From the NCBI RefSeq assembly GCF_037893015.1, contig NC_133660.1, positions 287,467,078 through 287,531,077 on the forward strand: a DNA stretch of 64,000 nt, in the 5' to 3' direction. The number at the start of each line of letters is the position of its first letter. The first letter of the stretch is position 1. Shown piece after piece: positions 50,801 through 60,545 of the stretch. The position numbers and the translations under genes were made by a program. The notes below the pieces were generated by a model that saw nothing but the letters and a program-made list of their open reading frames with translations, was not told the DNA's origin and did not search any database. This DNA comes from Macrotis lagotis (taxonomy: Eukaryota; Chordata; Mammalia; Peramelemorphia; Peramelidae).

Positions 50801-53800
50801 TCTTGTTTGGTCATACATAAATCTGCCAACTAAAAAATTGCATGTTTGCTTATGTTTTCATCCTTTGAGTCTTATTCATAGAGGCATTTTGAATTGCTCT
50901 TTGTATACAGTATGAGATAGTGATCTATGACTAGTTTCTGCCAACCTGCTTTCTAGTCTTCCCAGCAAGTTTTGATAATAGTGGTTTCTTGTCCTCAAAT
51001 CTTTGCATTTGTCAAACACAAGGCTTCTATGGTCATTTACTATTGTGCATCATGTACTTAATCCATCCATTGATCTACCACTCTGCTTCTTAGTCAGTAC
51101 CAAATTGTCTTGATGATAACAGTTTTATAATGCAGTTTGAGATCTGGTACAGCTAAGCCACCTTCCTTCACATTTTTTTTCACGTAGATTCCCTTAATAT
51201 TTTCGACTTCTTGTTCTTACAGATAAATTAATTTTTCCTAGCTCCAGAAAATAATTTTTGGCAGTTTAATTGGTGTGGCACTGAATAAGTAAGACAATTT
51301 AAGTAGTAATGTCATTTTTATTATATGGCTCAGCCCATCCATGAACAATAACATTTCTCCATTTGTATAGATCGCACTTTATTTGGGTGAAGTGTTTTGT
51401 AATTGTGTTCATATAGTTCCTGAGTATTTCTTGGCAGATAGATTCGCAAGTATTATATGTTACCTACAATTATTTAAAATGGAATTTCTCCTTCTAGCTC
51501 TTATTGCTGGACTTTATTGGTCATATAATTATCCTTTCTGCATTGTGATTTTCCCCATCATTGTTTCTATGTGTTGCAGGTTCACATAAATAAAATCAAA
51601 TGGAAATTTGGGGGGGAGTTTTGTAGAAGCTACAGATGTCATGAGAAGACTATCAGATGACACAGAAAAAGTTTAGAAACTCAGAAATACATAAAATAGT
51701 ATTGTATAATACTATTGTATTGTATCATATAATATTGTATAGTATTGTATTGTATAGTATTATATAATATTAACCCCAATTTTACAATAAGGTATTGGAA
51801 ATACCTCACAAAAGAAAAAAGAAAAAATTCAGACTTCTCTGACATGAAGGGAAGGCTCCCCAAATTTTGATACAGTGTTCCCAGATTGTGGGGACATTAT
51901 GCCCCGAACCCTCATGATATGAAAGGGATAGCTGTATATAGAAATGCTGATGATTTATGTAGTTTTATTTTATATTCTGCAACTTTACTGAAGTTGTTAA
52001 GTATTTCAACTAGCTGTTTTAGTTGATTCTATAGACTTCTCTAAGTCTACATCATATTATTTGCAAAGAATGATAGTTTTATTTCCTCATTGTCTTTTCT
52101 AATTTTCTCAATTTCTCTTTTCTCTTCTTATTGCTTGACCTTCGTTTTCATTTTGGCTTTCCTTTTTTTTTTTTTAAAAGGTTTTTGCAAGGGAATGGGG
52201 CTAAGTGGTTTGCCCAAGGCCACACAGCTAGGCAATTATTAAGTATCTGAGACCCGATTTGAACTCAGATACTCCTGACTCCAGGGCTGGTGCTCTATCC
52301 ACTGTGCCACCTAGTTGCCCCCCTTTTTTCTTTTCTTAATCAAATTAACAATGCTTTTTTTTTTACTTTGTAGCTATCATTTCTAGAACAATATTTAATA
52401 ATAATGTTGATAATGTGCATCCTTGATTAATCTTATTAGGAAGGCTTCTAGCTTATCCCCATTATGGATGATGCTTACTGATGCTTTCAAGATAGATATT
52501 ACTTATCATTCTAAGAAAAGATCTACCTATTCCTGTGCTTTCTAATGTTTTTAATACTAATGGGTGCTGCATTTTGTTAAAAAAACGTTTTCTGCATCTG
52601 GTAAGATGGTCAATTGTACTGATAGTTTTCCTAATATTTGTCTAGCCTTGCTTGCTAGTATAAATCCTATTTGGTCATAGTGTATGGTGGTTTTTTTTTC
52701 TGATATACTGCTGTAATCTCCTAGCTAATGTTTTATAGAATTTTTTGCATCAATATTGATTAGGGAAATTGTTCTATGGTTTTCTTCCTCTGATTTTGCA
52801 CTTTCTCATTTAAGAATCAGCACTAGATTTTATGTCTTAAAGGAATTAAAGGTTTCCTTCTTTGTTTACTTCCCCAGAATAGTTTAAATCATATTGAAAA
52901 TTAATTGTTCTTTAACTATTTGGAAGAATTCTCTTGTGAATCCATCTGGTTCTGGGGATTCTTTCTTGGGGAGCTCATTGATGGTTTCTTTAATTTCTTT
53001 TTCTAACATAGGGTTATTTAAATATTCCATTTCCCCCTCTATTAATATGAACAATTTATATTTTGCAAATATTTATCCATTTCTCTTAGATCATCAGATT
53101 TATTGACATAAAATTGGGCAAAATAACTCCTAATCATTGCCTTAAGCTTCATCTTCATTGACAGTGAATTTTCCCTTTTCATTTTGGCTTTCTTTTTTTC
53201 TTTTCTTAATCAAATTACCAATGTTTTCTTTATTATCTTTTTCATAAAGGTTTATTTATTAATTCAATGTTTGGGGTTTTTTTTTAGTTTTTTCCAAGGC
53301 AATGGGGGTTAAGGCTTGCCCAAGGCCACACAGCTAGGTAATTTTTAAGTGTCTGAGGCTGTATTAGAACTCAGGTACTCCTGACTCCAGGGCCGGTGCT
53401 CTATCCACTGTGCCACCTAGCCACCCCCATTCACTTGTTTTTTTAATCCCCAGCAGCCAGCACACTGGCCTTTAATGGCTTGTTGACTATCTCCATCAGG
53501 TAATTTCTGCTTTGAAGAACACATTCTCCCTCTGTTAACTCAACCCACAGACATTCAATTGTCATTCAATTTTCTCTAGAGGTCTATAATATATAACTTT
53601 TTAAAAAATTCTATTCAGGGGCAGCTAGGTGGTGCAGTGGATAAAGCACCGGCCCTGGAGTCAGGAGTACCTGAGTTCAAATCCAGTCTCAGACACTTAA
53701 TAATTATCTAGCTGTGTGGCCTTGGGCAAGCTACTTAACCCCATTTGCCTTGCAAAAATCTAAAAAAGAAATTCTATTCAACTCATTAACTTCTTATTTG

Positions 53801-56800
53801 ATGGTTAGATTTATCTACTTCTGACAGGGTGAAAGTTGGGGTCCTCCACTGGATAGTTTTGTACTATTTAATTTATTCCTGTCGTTCATTTAACATTTTT
53901 CTTTAAGTATTTGGATGCTAGTGATTTGATGCATATGCGTTTAGTATTGATATTTAGTATTTTATTATTTAGCATTTTCAGTATATTTACTATTTTACTT
54001 CATTGACTATGGTGCCTCTTGGGAAAATGACATTTCCCTTATTTGTCTCTTTTAATTAGGTCTATTTTTGCTATTTTTAATCCTACTTTTTTTTTAACAT
54101 CAGTTAAAGTGTAACAGATCCTCCTCCATCCTCTTACTTTTATCTGAGTGTGTCTCTCTGTTTCAAATGTGTTTCTTGTAAGCAACATATTGTGGAATTC
54201 TGGTTTCTAATCGTTCTGCTATCCACTTTGGTTTTAAATAGAGTCCTTCTCAAGTACTTGCTTTTTGTTAGGCAAATCCAAAAGCAAAGACGGTCCAGGT
54301 CCTTGACAAGTTTATATTCTAACTGGGGAAAAGAACTCACAGAGAGAGGACCGATGTATGCTATTGGAATTGGTGGGTGGGGCCATTGGACTGGAGATTG
54401 AACCCATTCCTTCTAGGAGCAATGCAGTTGATTTTGGTTCCAAGATCAGTGAGTGGAGATGCCCATGAGTGGGGAAAAGTGGGTGATGAGAAGATGAGAG
54501 TAGAAGAGGGAGCACAAGTGAAGAGCATCACCTCCACCTGAAATGCCCCCACTCAATTCCATCGCACCCTGGGGAAATTTAGCTAAAATGACTAACCCCT
54601 CCAAGAAGGTGACCCCAGGCAGGAGGAAGTGGATTTGAAGAAAGAGGACCTGGGTTCAAATTCTGAGTCTACTTATTTCAAATCCTACTTATCTGTCCAA
54701 CTTTAAGGAAATCAGGTCCCATTTGGGGTCTCAGGTTTCTCACAGAGAAAAGAGAGGGTTGGATTAGTGTCTAAGTCTCATCAAGGTGATCAGCATTCAA
54801 CCCCTACATAACAAGGCAGGCAAAGTACCACGTTCAGTCTGCCTCTAAATTCTAATCTTGTGATTTGATTTGGTGTTGCGTTTATTCTGTTTCTACTTGT
54901 ATAAAAGACATATAATGTCTCCCCATAGAATAGAAACTCTTTGAGATCAAGGACTATTTCCTTCTTATTTTGTCTTTCTACCCCAAATGCCTCATTTAAT
55001 TTTTGGCATATAGTAGGAATTTAACAATTGCTTGTTGTTTTTTTTTTAAGTGGGCTTCCCCTCAATTCAACAAATACTTAATAACACAGTGGGTTAAGAG
55101 CTGGTCTTGGACAGGGAGCTGTTATCATTTGTCCTTCATTCTAGAAGAGCATGGCATCAGGAAGACAGCTGGCCATGTACAAAAAGACCTGGGTTCGAAT
55201 CCCACCTCCAACATAAGCAGGCTAGGTGGTCTCAGTGGTCCCAGGTAGACTCTCTTAGGTCCTAAGTGGCAGGGTAGATTTTCTTACTGAAAATTTCCTG
55301 CAACAATACAATCAGACTATGTTGGGATAGCTCAACTCTAGGAAAGTGTGACCTTTTCCCTGATTCTAGAAATGTCACCCACTCTGCTCCTTAGCCACTG
55401 GAGACAGGGAGGGGCTAGAGGGGAGTGGGCAGCATTCTACCTAGGACTCCGAAGAATCTGGGGAATCTGGGGAAGTCTGTGAACCTGATGTCCTCTGTCT
55501 GTCTCTACCACAGATGCAGTCCACTTATGTCCTACAGGGCTTGCACCTCCAAATCCCACATATTTTCCAGACCCACTTGGACAATGGCAACAGCAGTAAC
55601 AAGCTTTCCCAGGGCGGTAGAGGCTACAGGGTAAGACCAAGCCCCATCCTTACCAAATGACCCTCTTCTGCCCCACTCCCAAGACCAAGAACTGAAATAA
55701 TGCTACCCTGACCCATTGCCAGCTCCCGAGGGTTTCTGGAAGACAAGACGTGAGCCTTTGTCAGTAAATAACCTGGGTCCATTTCTGTAACTCCAAATGA
55801 GGGTCAGTGTAGGGATAGGGGGTGGGGTTGAAATATGAAAAGATGCACTGGATTGAAAGGTAATAGAACTGGATCTGATACTTAATAGCTGTGTGATCTG
55901 GGTTAGATGACTTCTATGCTCTGAGCATCACTTTCCTCATCTGTAGAATGGACTTCCAATTGACCAGGGTCAATTGAGGAGTTAGGGGTTCATAGAATTC
56001 GAGTTAGGAAGAACCCGAGAGCCTAGAATGTCAGAACTAGAAGGGACTTTAGACAACAAAACATGGCATGTCAGTTCTGGGATGTGGAACATCAAAGCTG
56101 GAAGGAATCATGGAACAAAGAATGTCAGACTAGAAAGGATGTTGGATACACTCCAAAATGGAATGTTGGAGTTGGGAGGAAGCTTAGAATACAGAATGCC
56201 AGAGCTTCACAGACATTAGAAATGAGAGCACAGAACCCACTCAAAGAATATCTAATCCAAATTGTAGTCAAGGAGAGGGTCTCCCAAGATGCTGTTGGGT
56301 GTCCTCAAGGTCCAAATGTTTCTCATAATAATACCAAGATGCTTTCATTTCTAATATGGTAAATATTGCTTGGTAGACCTCACATAAACTGAAGCTCTTC
56401 AGAGGGGTCTACAGAAATTCTTAAGAGTAAAGAAGGGTCCTTAGACCAAAAAGTTCTAGAACTGGTCCTGCATGACCCATTCATTCTTCTGGTGAGGATG
56501 CTCAGAGATGTTCAATCAGTCCAATTCACAGGAACATCTTCCCTTTCTCTAGTGCCCTGATGGTTTCAAAGCCCTTCCTCTGCCAACCCTATAGGGAACA
56601 TTAATCCCCCCCATTTTACCTATCATGAAACAAGCAACCCAGAGAGGTCAAGTACTTTGCAAAGGTCACACAGCTGGTAGTGTATGACCCAGGACAGACT
56701 CAGGTCTCTTGATTCCACTTCCATCTTTCTTGAACAGAGCCCTTCACTGGGCCATGGGGAGGTCCAGAGCGAGAGTGAACCTTGCGTCTTGGCTCCCAGG

Positions 56801-59800
56801 GAGTATCTGTTTGGTTCACCACTTATCTCTGCCTTCTGTCCTGCCTCCCTCTCTGAACCTGTGCGGGGGGGGGGGGGGTGGTCCTCTACTGAATCTCGCC
56901 TAATTAGTAACCTGAGCTGGTATCTTCCATCTGTGCTCCTCTGGGAACATCCCATAGGCATGTGAGAGACCCTGACCTAGTCCCCTCCCCACCCTTTGCT
57001 TCTCAGGCATCATGATAGGTCCTGATCTGGTTCCCTCCTTCCCAGTTTCCGGCAGCTTGGCTCCTCTTGGCCAATGTGGTCGTGGTGCTGATTCTGGTCC
57101 CTCTGAAAGACCGTGTCCTTGATCCGTTCCTGCAGCAGAGGAAGTTGCTCCCCTCACTCCTCAAGAAGATGGCCCTGGGCATGTTCTTTGGTTTTGCCTC
57201 CGTCATTGTGGCAGGTCATTCTGGGGAATGGGGGGGGGAACCCTACTAGACATAGGCGAGGGTTTCCCAACAACCCACAGTGTAGGGTAAGGGAGCTGAG
57301 ACCAGATCTGGTCATCATAGGCAGAAACAGAAGTTATCCTAAACTAGTATTAAGGCTGTAGGGCTAAATCAGACACATCATGATTGGAAAGATGAAGCTG
57401 CTAATCCTTGTACCAGAGCACATTATACCAGAACTAGATGGGACTTTGGAACATGGGACATCATACGTAGGAGATGGGGAGGGGTCTTAGAACATGGGGC
57501 AAGAGTGTTTGGAGATGGGCAGGGCCTTAGAACATAGCACAGAGTATTGGAGATGGGTAGGGTCTTAAAACATGGGACATCATGTGTTGGAGATGGGTGG
57601 GGCCTTAGAACATAGAAACAGAGTGATTGATGGGACTTAGAACATGGGGCAAGAGTGTTGGAGATGGGTGGGGCCTTAGAACATAGAACAGAGTGATGGT
57701 TGGGACTTAGAATATGGGGCATAGAGTGCCAGTGCTGAACAGGAGTTTAGATGATGGGCCATAGAATTTCAGACCACAGAAGGAATATAGAACATAGATC
57801 AGGACTGAGAGGGACTTCAGAACTTGGAACACAGAATGTCACAGAAGTCATTTAGAGCCCTAAAAATAATGTGTTAGTGAAGGGGGAGTGATTCTAGGAC
57901 ATCTAAGATAGCATGCTGGGAGCTAGAAGGGACTTTGGAACATAGAATGTTAAAGTTTAGAGGAAACTTGGATCAGAATACAGAATTTCATAGCTGGAAA
58001 GAACCTTAGAACATAGAATGGCAAAGCTGGAAGAGTACTACCCAGGACTATCAGTGCTTTCAAGGATACCTTGGAACACAGAATGGGAGATCTGAAAGGG
58101 TCTTTCTAAGGCATCTAACACAACCCCTCCTTTCACAGAGCCCAAAACAGGGCAATGACTTGGTCAGGGTCATATGTAAGGATGACAAAGTTGGGACTCT
58201 ACCCTAGGTCTCCTGGTTGCCAGTCCATGGGCTTTCCCATTATACCACACTTTCCTCTCATAACCCAATTCCTTGCCTATTGGAGCAAGCCTGTGCTGTA
58301 GGGTTATGCCCACTGGTAGGTAAATTAGTACTGTAGATGATGGAGCTCATAATTCCCTGAGTTTCTCAACCTTGATGACTCCCCAACAGGCATTGTGGAG
58401 ACCAAGAGGCTCCAATACATTCACCACAACCAGACGGTGGCTCAGGAAATTGGACAGGATATGTACTTTGCAGCACCTATGTATATCTGGTGGCAGATCC
58501 CTCAGTATCTCCTCATTGGCATCAGTGAGATCTTTGCCAGCATCTCAGGTACCATGGCTATCCTTCTTAACTCTCCTTTCCCCAGACAAGGCCAGGAGCA
58601 TGCCAGGGATGTGTGCATGGACATCAAAGGAGGGATGGTTGGATGGTGGGTGCCATCTTGATTGAATGTAGTGTATGACTGAGTGTGAACCCAGAAGCCA
58701 AAAAGGTTCCCCACTTGGGGATTGCTATGGAACCAGAAGCTCTGAAACATGCAGAAAAAGGGGTTCTCCCTGGATCCCCTGCTTTCTCAGAGGAAGGACC
58801 ACAGAATCTCAGAACTGGAAGCAACCTCGCTGGGAGGGTCAAGTCCTATCTCCAATGTGCCTGGTCCTCCAACTACCTCCTAAAGATCTCCAAGGGGAGG
58901 AGATTTGCCCTCTCAAGGAAGCCCATTGCACCTGGGCATAGTTGTCACTCCTGCCACGTTCTATCACTTTTGGTCTGGGACAAAAGGTTCAGAAGAGCAG
59001 AAAGAAATCTGAGGTGCCCCCCCCCACTAAATCACAGGAAGATTGTGCAAGGGGTGGATGGCTTATGGAGAAGGAGAAGGAGCAGGAGTTGGGATAACAG
59101 GACAGGGCAGTGATGGGCCAGTAGTGGCAAGTGGGCACCAAGGGAGGCTTCCATGGGTCCAACAGGGAGAAGGTACTGGTTACAGGACCAGAGCCCAAAG
59201 TCTTTCTCCACACCTCTGCGTCCCCCCATCCTAGGCTGGCCCTATTCTGGCTTGGTCAATTTGGGGAGCGCAGAGGCCTGGCCCTTGTCTAAAACAGAAC
59301 CAAACCAGACTGTCCTCTGATGCCCATTGGTCTCTGACCTTCTCTGGTCCTGAAATATGGACCCCTTCCCTCTTCTGCAGCACTGGATGGGCAGGCAGAT
59401 GGGCAGAGTTTTAAGGGAGAAGCCCATTCCTAGCCTGTGTGACCTGGGCTTGGGGTCTCCTTCCCTGCCCCCTCTCCACCAGCCCTCACCTCCCCTGCTG
59501 CTTCTCTCCTAGGTCTGGAGTTTGCCTACTCAGAAGCCCCCCGCTCCATGCAGGGGGCCATCATGGGCATCTTCTACTTCCTATCTGGCATCGGCTCTAT
59601 CCTGGGCTCTGGCCTGGTGGCTTTGCTGTCCCTAACAGCAGGGGGCTGGCTGCACTGTCCGGAGGACTATGGTATGTGTCTGTGTAGGGCAGGGGCATGG
59701 GAAGGGGCACATGAATAAACTTGGCGGCTGGGCGTCTCCTGCCTATTCTGTGCCAACAGACATGAGGGTGTCCTTGGACATGGCTATAGTGTCAGAGGTA

Positions 59801-60431
59801 TGATCATCAATGCGGTCTCTAGTCCAAACTCCTCAGATGAGAAACTGAGGCCCATCCAAAGGAAGCGGCTAGCTCCATCCCACAAGGAAGGAGCCACAGA
59901 GCCCGGACCCCAACCCTGTTCCTCCTGCCCTTCACCCCCCCCCAAAGGGTGTCTCATGGTCAAAAGAGAGGGGGAAGAGTAGGACATCCATGGTGCAACC
60001 CAGGGAACCTCTCTTTATGGGGAGAGGTCACACTGCGATAGAGGGGCAAGTGGGAGTGATGTTGAAGCCCCCTGACCCCCAGGGTTCCAATCCAAGTCCA
60101 CTCAACCCTGGGGGGGCTATGAAGGTCAACAGGGGAGTCACCCACATCTTCATTTCCCTGAGGGGGAGCCCAGGGAAATTTGAGCCTTGTAGGTGGTGTC
60201 CCCAGTCTCCCCAGCCCCTGCCTCATGTTGCAGCCAGGGCAGGGGCCCCGTGGGCTCAAGCCTGACTATCTTGCAGGAAACATTAACAATTGCCGGATGG
60301 ACCTCTACTTCTTCCTGCTGGCTGGCATCCAGGCTGCCACTGGTCTCCTCTTCCTCTGGATCGCCACCCGTTATGAGTGGTCGGCACCTCCGCCAGCCTG
60401 CCGCCGCTGCCCGGGAAGAGAGGGTGGCTGA
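37946..60431 (+). CDS. SLC15A3: SLC15A3 (PHT2), whole spliced gene, 8 coding exons, 580 aa
   Basis: Proton-coupled transporter of the POT/SLC15 family. In human it exports histidine, di- and tripeptides and bacterial muramyl dipeptide from endolysosomes to the cytosol of macrophages and dendritic cells, feeding NOD signalling. Exons: 37946-38497, 45278-45564, 47380-47524, 55514-55630, 57046-57214, 58390-58548, 59513-59671 and 60277-60431. They sum to 1743 nt, or 580 codons plus stop, against 581 residues in human. All junctions are GT-AG with continuous phases. Visible motifs: N-terminal ExxxLL sorting signal (E9-L14), proton-coupling ExxER (E40-R44), GGWLAD, and [11 protein letters not shown] (196-207). 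Family topology is 12 membrane helices. The ATG at 37946 (GCAATGG, G at -3) fits; I see no better ATG upstream. No frameshift or stop. It is head-to-head with CD6 and tail-to-tail with TMEM132A, as in human. SLC15A4 is the paralogue alternative, but synteny and sequence favour SLC15A3. Confidence 0.96.
38677..38830 (+). repeat. Duplicated block, intron 1 copy
   Basis: Counterpart of 35766-35898, with shared words CAGATCTTAGAGATATCAAG, TTTGGGGCTGGGCTTG, TTGTTAGAAGGTT and TATCAGTCCCAC. It carries about 20 bp of extra sequence, including TTAGACTACC. Confidence 0.9.
39625..39744. repeat. GA-rich simple repeat in SLC15A3 intron 1
   Basis: AGAGAC and AGAGAGAC units around a pure (GA)n core. Frames across it are artefacts. 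Confidence 0.95.
40620..40855 (-). mobile_element. Older tRNA-derived SINE, antisense
   Basis: The plus strand reads the reverse complement of the family: CATTTTACAATTAAGGAAAC, CTGAGGAAG, then CCAGTGTACCACCTAGATGC at the head end. Confidence 0.8.
41340..42335. repeat. 1-kb polypurine tract in SLC15A3 intron 1
   Basis: About 1 kb of nearly pure purine on the plus strand. It is not only (GA)n: the phrase GATAGAAATGAAAG recurs with variants (decamer GAAATGAAAG at 41381, 41598, 41932, 42025 and 42308), usually in a setting of GGAGGAAAGGAT before it and GGAATGGAAA or GGAGG after it. That points to a decayed higher-order tandem repeat. A pure (GA)n core lies at about 41819-41862. The long Ser/Leu-rich frames on the minus strand (up to 357 codons) are low-complexity artefacts. 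Confidence 0.93.
42725..43250 (+). repeat. Old amniote-wide dispersed repeat
   Basis: Same stock of phrases as 48035-48680 and 23205-23586: GAGGTCACTGAACCCAACTT, ACATTCTTCCCAACAGTCAG, then a TTCCAAGTCTTCCCTTCTCC stretch and ATTGAAGTCATGTC near the end. No intact frame. Confidence 0.5.
44515..44752 (+). mobile_element. LINE 3' tail fragment
   Basis: GTTTTCTGTCAGGGGAATGG, a GGGAAGGGAGGGAGGGAGAA tract, AATGTGAAACTCAAAGCC, and a terminal TTACATGTCTTTGGAAAAAT followed by AAATAAAATATTTTTTAAAT. This is a forward-strand L1-like 3' UTR and tail. Confidence 0.6.
44753..44935 (+). mobile_element. Older tRNA-derived SINE with MIR-like core
   Basis: CAATGGATAGAGCACTTGAC, GAGTTTGAATCCTGCCTCAG, GTGACCTGAGGAAGTCGC and CTCAGCCTCAGTTCCTTCGT. 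Starts directly after the LINE tail. Confidence 0.8.
45278..45564 (+). CDS. SLC15A3: SLC15A3 coding exon 2 (residues 185-280)
   Basis: Acceptor TTGATAG|GTGATGGACC; first residues [20 protein letters not shown], the PTR2 signature helix region. It ends CCTACTCAG|GTAAGG-like in phase 2 (CTACTCAG|GTAAGG). The exon also carries the helix [20 protein letters not shown] and the start of the cytosolic loop. Residues 270-277 read CCPQCCRC, five cysteines in eight, more than in human, where I recall only two; this is a possible acylation cluster. Confidence 0.96.
45995..46745 (+). repeat. Old dispersed repeat (long copy)
   Basis: Phrases in order: TTGTGAAAGATTTTAAAGAG, GGAACCATTGGATTTTATTG, GGAAGTGATGTAGCAAGATT, AAGGAAGCCATTGCCATAAT, CCAGGTGAGAGATGAGG. 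It is the longest window copy of the family noted at 4330-4640. Non-coding. Confidence 0.55.
46893..47053 (+). mobile_element. Marsupial SINE in intron 2
   Basis: GAGGCTACTAGGTGGTGCAG to ACCTTGCAAAAACC plus an A-tail at 47036-47053. B-box GTCCAAATTC. Confidence 0.9.
47140..47290 (+). mobile_element. L2-like 3' end
   Basis: GGACTGTAAGTTTCTTGAGG, CAAGGACTGTTATTTTTGTC and TTAGCACAGTGTCCAGCATA, the usual L2 terminal phrases, about 90 bp before exon 3. Confidence 0.65.
47380..47524 (+). CDS. SLC15A3: SLC15A3 coding exon 3 (residues 280-328)
   Basis: Acceptor CCCTTATAG|AGCTTCCC (phase 2) and donor TTCCAG|GTGAGT (phase 0). It encodes the rest of the variable cytosolic loop ([20 protein letters not shown], poorly conserved with human) and the start of the second helix bundle, [17 protein letters not shown], which is nearly identical to human and holds the family's PYW motif. 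Confidence 0.96.
47755..47992 (-). mobile_element. Older tRNA-derived SINE, antisense
   Basis: Reverse complement copy: TTCTTGGCAGACCTACCAGA, TTTACAGAGAAGGAAACTGAG, GACTTGCCCAGGGTCACATA, then CACTACCCACTACATCA at the head. Confidence 0.8.
48035..48680 (+). repeat. Old amniote-wide dispersed repeat
   Basis: AGTCCAATCCACTG, TCCACACAAGACAAGCTTTC, TCCAGATGGAGTCTGATCAG and GAGCTTGTGGTCCACTAAAA follow the order of a well-spread ancient element also seen at 42725-43250. Confidence 0.55.
49436..49587 (+). mobile_element. Marsupial SINE in intron 3
   Basis: GGACAGCTAGGTGGCACAGT, GAGTTCAAATCCAGCCTCAG, and end GGCCTGGCCAAAAAG. It lacks the AGCTG of the usual CCTAGCTGTGTG. Confidence 0.92.
51545..51940. 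repeat. Unidentified insertion with (TATTG)n repeat inside the L1
   Basis: L1 text stops near CATTGTGATTTTCCCCATCA (to about 51559) and resumes near GCTGTATATAGAAATGCTGA (51941). Between them is about 380 bp unlike L1, including ATAGTATTGTATTGTATAG-type units at 51693-51770. Source unknown. Confidence 0.55.
52165..52322 (-). mobile_element. Marsupial SINE inside the L1
   Basis: Reverse copy, T14 tail complement to GCCACCTAGTTGCCCCCC. L1-like text continues on both sides. Confidence 0.93.
53277..53428 (-). mobile_element. Marsupial SINE inside the L1
   Basis: Reverse copy, TTTTTTTTTAGTTTTTTCCA to GTGCCACCTAGCCACCCCC. Confidence 0.93.
53619..53770 (+). mobile_element. Marsupial SINE inside the L1, opposite orientation
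   Basis: GGGGCAGCTAGGTGGTGCAG, GAGTTCAAATCCAGTCTCAG and GCCTTGCAAAAATC. The words AAATTCTATTCA flank it on both sides (53607-53618 and 53769-53780), a target-site duplication of about 12 bp. Confidence 0.95.
55514..55630 (+). CDS. SLC15A3: SLC15A3 coding exon 4 (residues 329-367)
   Basis: Acceptor CTACCACAG|ATGCAGTCC; donor TACAGG|GTAAGA; phase 0 at both ends. [18 protein letters not shown] matches human closely, while the rest (about 20 residues, with an N-S-S sequon) differs and belongs to the loop before the next helix. The exon is 39 codons. Confidence 0.95.
55985..56235 (+). repeat. Tandem-like AGAATGTCAGA repeat in intron 4
   Basis: Five or six degenerate 35-45 bp units, each with a form of AGAATGTCAGA, CTGGAAGG and GAACA (near 56026, 56060, 56096, 56122, 56160, 56195). 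It shares wording with 57420-58110 in intron 5. Confidence 0.75.
56860..56880. repeat. Poly-G run
   Basis: A G run of about 15 bases in intron 4. Confidence 0.9.
57046..57214 (+). CDS. SLC15A3: SLC15A3 coding exon 5 (residues 368-424)
   Basis: Acceptor TCCTTCCCAG|TTTCCGG; donor GTGGCAG|GTCATT; starts phase 0, ends phase 1. It encodes [20 protein letters not shown], one helix, then the loop [20 protein letters not shown] and the helix [16 protein letters not shown], all close to human. Confidence 0.96.
57420..58110 (+). repeat. Tandem array of AGAACATGG/GGAGATGGG units in intron 5
   Basis: The left half (57440-57720) has about seven 35-55 bp units built on TTGGAGATGGGTGGGGCCTT and AGAACATAG or AGAACATGGGG. 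The right half (57770-58110) is more decayed, with AGAATGTCACAGA, GCTGGAA and GAACATAGAATG. A dispersed therian-type phrase has been locally amplified. Frames across it are artefacts. Confidence 0.85.
58390..58548 (+). CDS. SLC15A3: SLC15A3 coding exon 6 (residues 424-477)
   Basis: Acceptor CCCCAACAG|GCATTGTGG; donor ATCTCAG|GTACCA; phase 1 at both ends. It encodes the loop [20 protein letters not shown], with an N-Q-T sequon, and the helix [20 protein letters not shown], nearly identical to human. Confidence 0.96.
59513..59671 (+). CDS. SLC15A3: SLC15A3 coding exon 7 (residues 477-530)
   Basis: Acceptor CTCTCCTAG|GTCTGGAG; donor GACTATG|GTATGT; phase 1 at both ends. [20 protein letters not shown] is the conserved SLC15 segment entering helix 11, and the exon closes with [10 protein letters not shown]. 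Confidence 0.97.
60277..60431 (+). CDS. SLC15A3: SLC15A3 coding exon 8 (residues 530-580 and stop)
   Basis: Acceptor TATCTTGCAG|GAAACATT. It encodes [20 protein letters not shown] and the last helix, then a short cytosolic tail ending [10 protein letters not shown] and TGA (60429-60431). Only the tail after the helix differs clearly from human. Confidence 0.97.
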
Positions 60432-60517
60432 GGGAGGCCATCGATGGCGGGCGGGCCAGCTGGGGTCGACAACCACAAGGACAGGCTCACCACCTCGGGC
60501 TCCACTTTCCTTTCCAC

Positions 60518-60523
60518 TTTATT
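60518..60523 (-). terminator. TMEM132A: TMEM132A poly(A) signal AATAAA
   Basis: The plus strand TTTATT is AATAAA on the minus strand, and I see no other AATAAA or ATTAAA between here and the TMEM132A stop at 60764. A GU-rich stretch (CTTGTGGTTGTCG on the minus strand, about 60468-60480) follows the expected cleavage site. The 3' UTR is about 260 bases and overlaps the SLC15A3 last exon. Confidence 0.75.
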
Positions 60524-60539
60524 TTGTACCCAGCGTAAG

Positions 60540-60545
60540 AATAAA
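60540..60545 (+). terminator. SLC15A3: SLC15A3 poly(A) signal AATAAA
   Basis: Lies 108 bases after the stop codon, giving a very short 3' UTR with cleavage near 60555-60575. T/G-rich sequence follows at about 60594. Confidence 0.85.

Larger units (their letters stand above)
50105..54245 (-). mobile_element. L1 retrotransposon, 5'-truncated, antisense in SLC15A3 intron 3
   Basis: On the minus strand the element enters inside the start of ORF2. One frame reads [20 protein letters not shown] (around 54220-54160), the L1 endonuclease phrase CCLQETH. It then runs about 4 kb through the reverse-transcriptase region to a 3' UTR, with the GAGAAGGCAAGCAATTTAAT phrase (plus strand) near 50156. Frames are full of stops, so it is dead. 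Three SINEs and a foreign block at about 51545-51940 interrupt it. Confidence 0.78.
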
